From contig PMSZ01000441.1 of the NCBI GenBank assembly GCA_003168235.1, forward strand, positions 1 through 7,350: DNA of 7,350 bases. The letters are read 5' to 3'. Within the stretch, counting starts at the first letter, position 1; each line of letters opens with the position of its first letter. Below, in pieces: positions 6,282 through 7,350 of the stretch. This stretch comes from Acidobacteriaceae bacterium (GTDB taxonomy: Bacteria; Acidobacteriota; Terriglobia; Terriglobales; Acidobacteriaceae). The position numbers were made by a program, and so were the translations under genes. The notes under the pieces are model-generated. The model saw only the letters and a list, made by a program, of their open reading frames with translations, was not told the DNA's origin and ran no database searches.

Positions 6282-7350
6282 CTAGAATGCGCCGCCGCCC
6301 CCGCCGCCGAAGCCGCCACCGGAAAAGCCTCCGCCTCCAAACCCTCCGCCGCTGCCGAACCCCGATCCGCTCGAACTGGCTCTGGGAGCGGACGTGAATA
6401 CCTGAGTCATGTCCGTCGCCATGCTGTGCATTGAACTGGAGAAGAAAAGCGGACTGAAGCCGACGTATCCGTTGGGGGAAACATACCAGCTCGGCGGACT
6501 TTTGATGATTCCGTCGAACTGCTGCGCCCACTGATGCTCCACACCGAGTGCCATCGCGTAGGGAAGAAATTTCTCAAATGTGTCGGACGGCATAGTCTTG
6601 ACGCCGTCGCCGTCGACGCGGTTCAAGAATTCCTGGAATCCAAGGACCGCGATTTTCGTTCGCGCGCCAGAAACCGTCTTCGCCGTCATCTGACGCGCAA
6701 AAAGCCACCAGATCAGGGCAGAGACCAGAACGCTACCGATTACCAGCGGGACCGAGTAAAACAGGTTCATCCAACCCATGACCTGCACGCCGACCACAAT
6801 CAGCGCGATGGCAACGCCAGCCGCAATGCTGTACCCGTTGGCCGATTCCGGATCGAGCATGTAAATGCCTTTGCTCTTCAGCGAAGACATGATGTCCTCG
6901 CGCACGATCGGCAGCACCATATAGAAGCGGTTTTTCAGGTCGGAAAGCCGGGTTCCCGTCCCGTTGAAAAAAATGTTTTCCAGCATCGCGCGCTCGTGCG
7001 GATTCAGATCGCCCCACTGCTCGTGCGTCTTCAACGCTGTAAACAAGTAATCTTTGTGATGGAAGACGAGAAACGTATCGACCTTCTCTTCGATCCTGAT
7101 ATATCCGCGCACGGCAAGGTCGATGATCGTGCTGGTGATGTCGCGCGGATGAATCGTGTCGTCGAGCAGAGTTCCAGCTTCAGCCGGACATATCCCCTGC
7201 GGCGGTTCGTACTGCGGAGCCACCGAGACGCCGGGATCGGGATCGCGCCCAACCGCATACCAGAGCCCGAACATCACTGCCAGCGTAAACAGCGGCAGAA
7301 ACAAAATAGGATTGCTGCCCAGGAACCATCCCAACTTCGTCAGCCCCGAG
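6282..7350 (-). CDS. DUF2207 family membrane protein, 5' end off the right edge
   Basis: The frame is open to base 7350 with no stop, reading through a TTG at 7334 that is not a credible start because the family is longer (usually about 550-650 residues). This is therefore the C-terminal part, about 355 residues; numbering here counts from that TTG. It contains a transmembrane segment (about 9-28), the family signature 'GRDPDPGVSVAPQYEPP' with 'PAEAGTLLDD' (29-59), and 'ITSTIIDLAVRGYIRIEE' (66-83), which resembles a small winged-helix-like module. Two further transmembrane segments lie at about 168-188 and 190-213, then 'FEKFLPYAMALGVEHQWAQQF' (253-273). The tail from S319 is Ser/Gly-rich and ends 'GGGGGGAF', typical of the family. 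The missing N-terminal half should hold a signal peptide and an extracytoplasmic domain. The biochemical role is not established. It is convergent with the delta-60 gene, with 59 bases between stop codons. Confidence 0.88.
   Translation of the reverse strand, partial: SGLTKLGWFLGSNPILFLPLFTLAVMFGLWYAVGRDPDPGVSVAPQYEPPQGICPAEAGTLLDDTIHPRDITSTIIDLAVRGYIRIEEKVDTFLVFHHKDYLFTALKTHEQWGDLNPHERAMLENIFFNGTGTRLSDLKNRFYMVLPIVREDIMSSLKSKGIYMLDPESANGYSIAAGVAIALIVVGVQVMGWMNLFYSVPLVIGSVLVSALIWWLFARQMTAKTVSGARTKIAVLGFQEFLNRVDGDGVKTMPSDTFEKFLPYAMALGVEHQWAQQFDGIIKSPPSWYVSPNGYVGFSPLFFSSSMHSMATDMTQVFTSAPRASSSGSGFGSGGGFGGGGFSGGGFGGGGGGAF

Noticed and set aside
6285..6360. Repetitive GCC/CCG-rich DNA as a possible repeat array or CRISPR
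   Set aside because: It encodes the Gly/Ser-rich tail of the DUF2207 protein; there are no spaced identical repeats.

Overview
The window looks like chromosomal DNA of a GC-rich soil-type bacterium. The best guess is an acidobacterium (Acidobacteriota, Terriglobia-like). This is an inference from gene style: an ECF sigma factor with a characteristic 'TGRGSLEGWLRTV' segment, a two-domain LigD, a delta-60 repeat protein, and a secreted serine hydrolase with an extra C-terminal domain. No rRNA, marker gene or plasmid, phage or transposon feature fixes the taxonomy.

Layout from left to right: (1) The 5' part of an ECF-type sigma-70 factor lies on the minus strand and runs off the left edge. (2) A 233-base gap follows, holding a strong hairpin but no gene. 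(3) A probable two-gene minus-strand operon comes next: a secreted beta-lactamase-fold serine hydrolase, then a Nudix hydrolase 14 bases downstream. (4) An 86-base divergent promoter region separates it from a plus-strand LigD-type DNA repair enzyme (3'-phosphoesterase plus ATP-dependent ligase, no polymerase domain). (5) An exported delta-60 repeat protein, predicted to be a seven-bladed beta-propeller, follows on the plus strand and ends in a clear intrinsic terminator. (6) A convergent minus-strand DUF2207 membrane protein runs off the right edge.

The genes do not form one obvious pathway. LigD joins DNA ends by non-homologous end joining and would need a Ku protein and possibly a separate primase-polymerase encoded elsewhere. 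The Nudix enzyme would act on nucleotide derivatives in the cytoplasm. The serine hydrolase, delta-60 protein and DUF2207 protein act at or beyond the membrane. I see no CRISPR array, mobile element, tRNA or clear new defence system. The points most worth a second look are in LigD: a nine-A run in the interdomain linker where slippage in either direction would release a phosphoesterase-only protein, an apparent lack of a ribosome binding site with a -10-like box close to the start codon, and a substitution in the phosphoesterase N-terminal motif. The sigma factor's long N-terminal extension is also notable.
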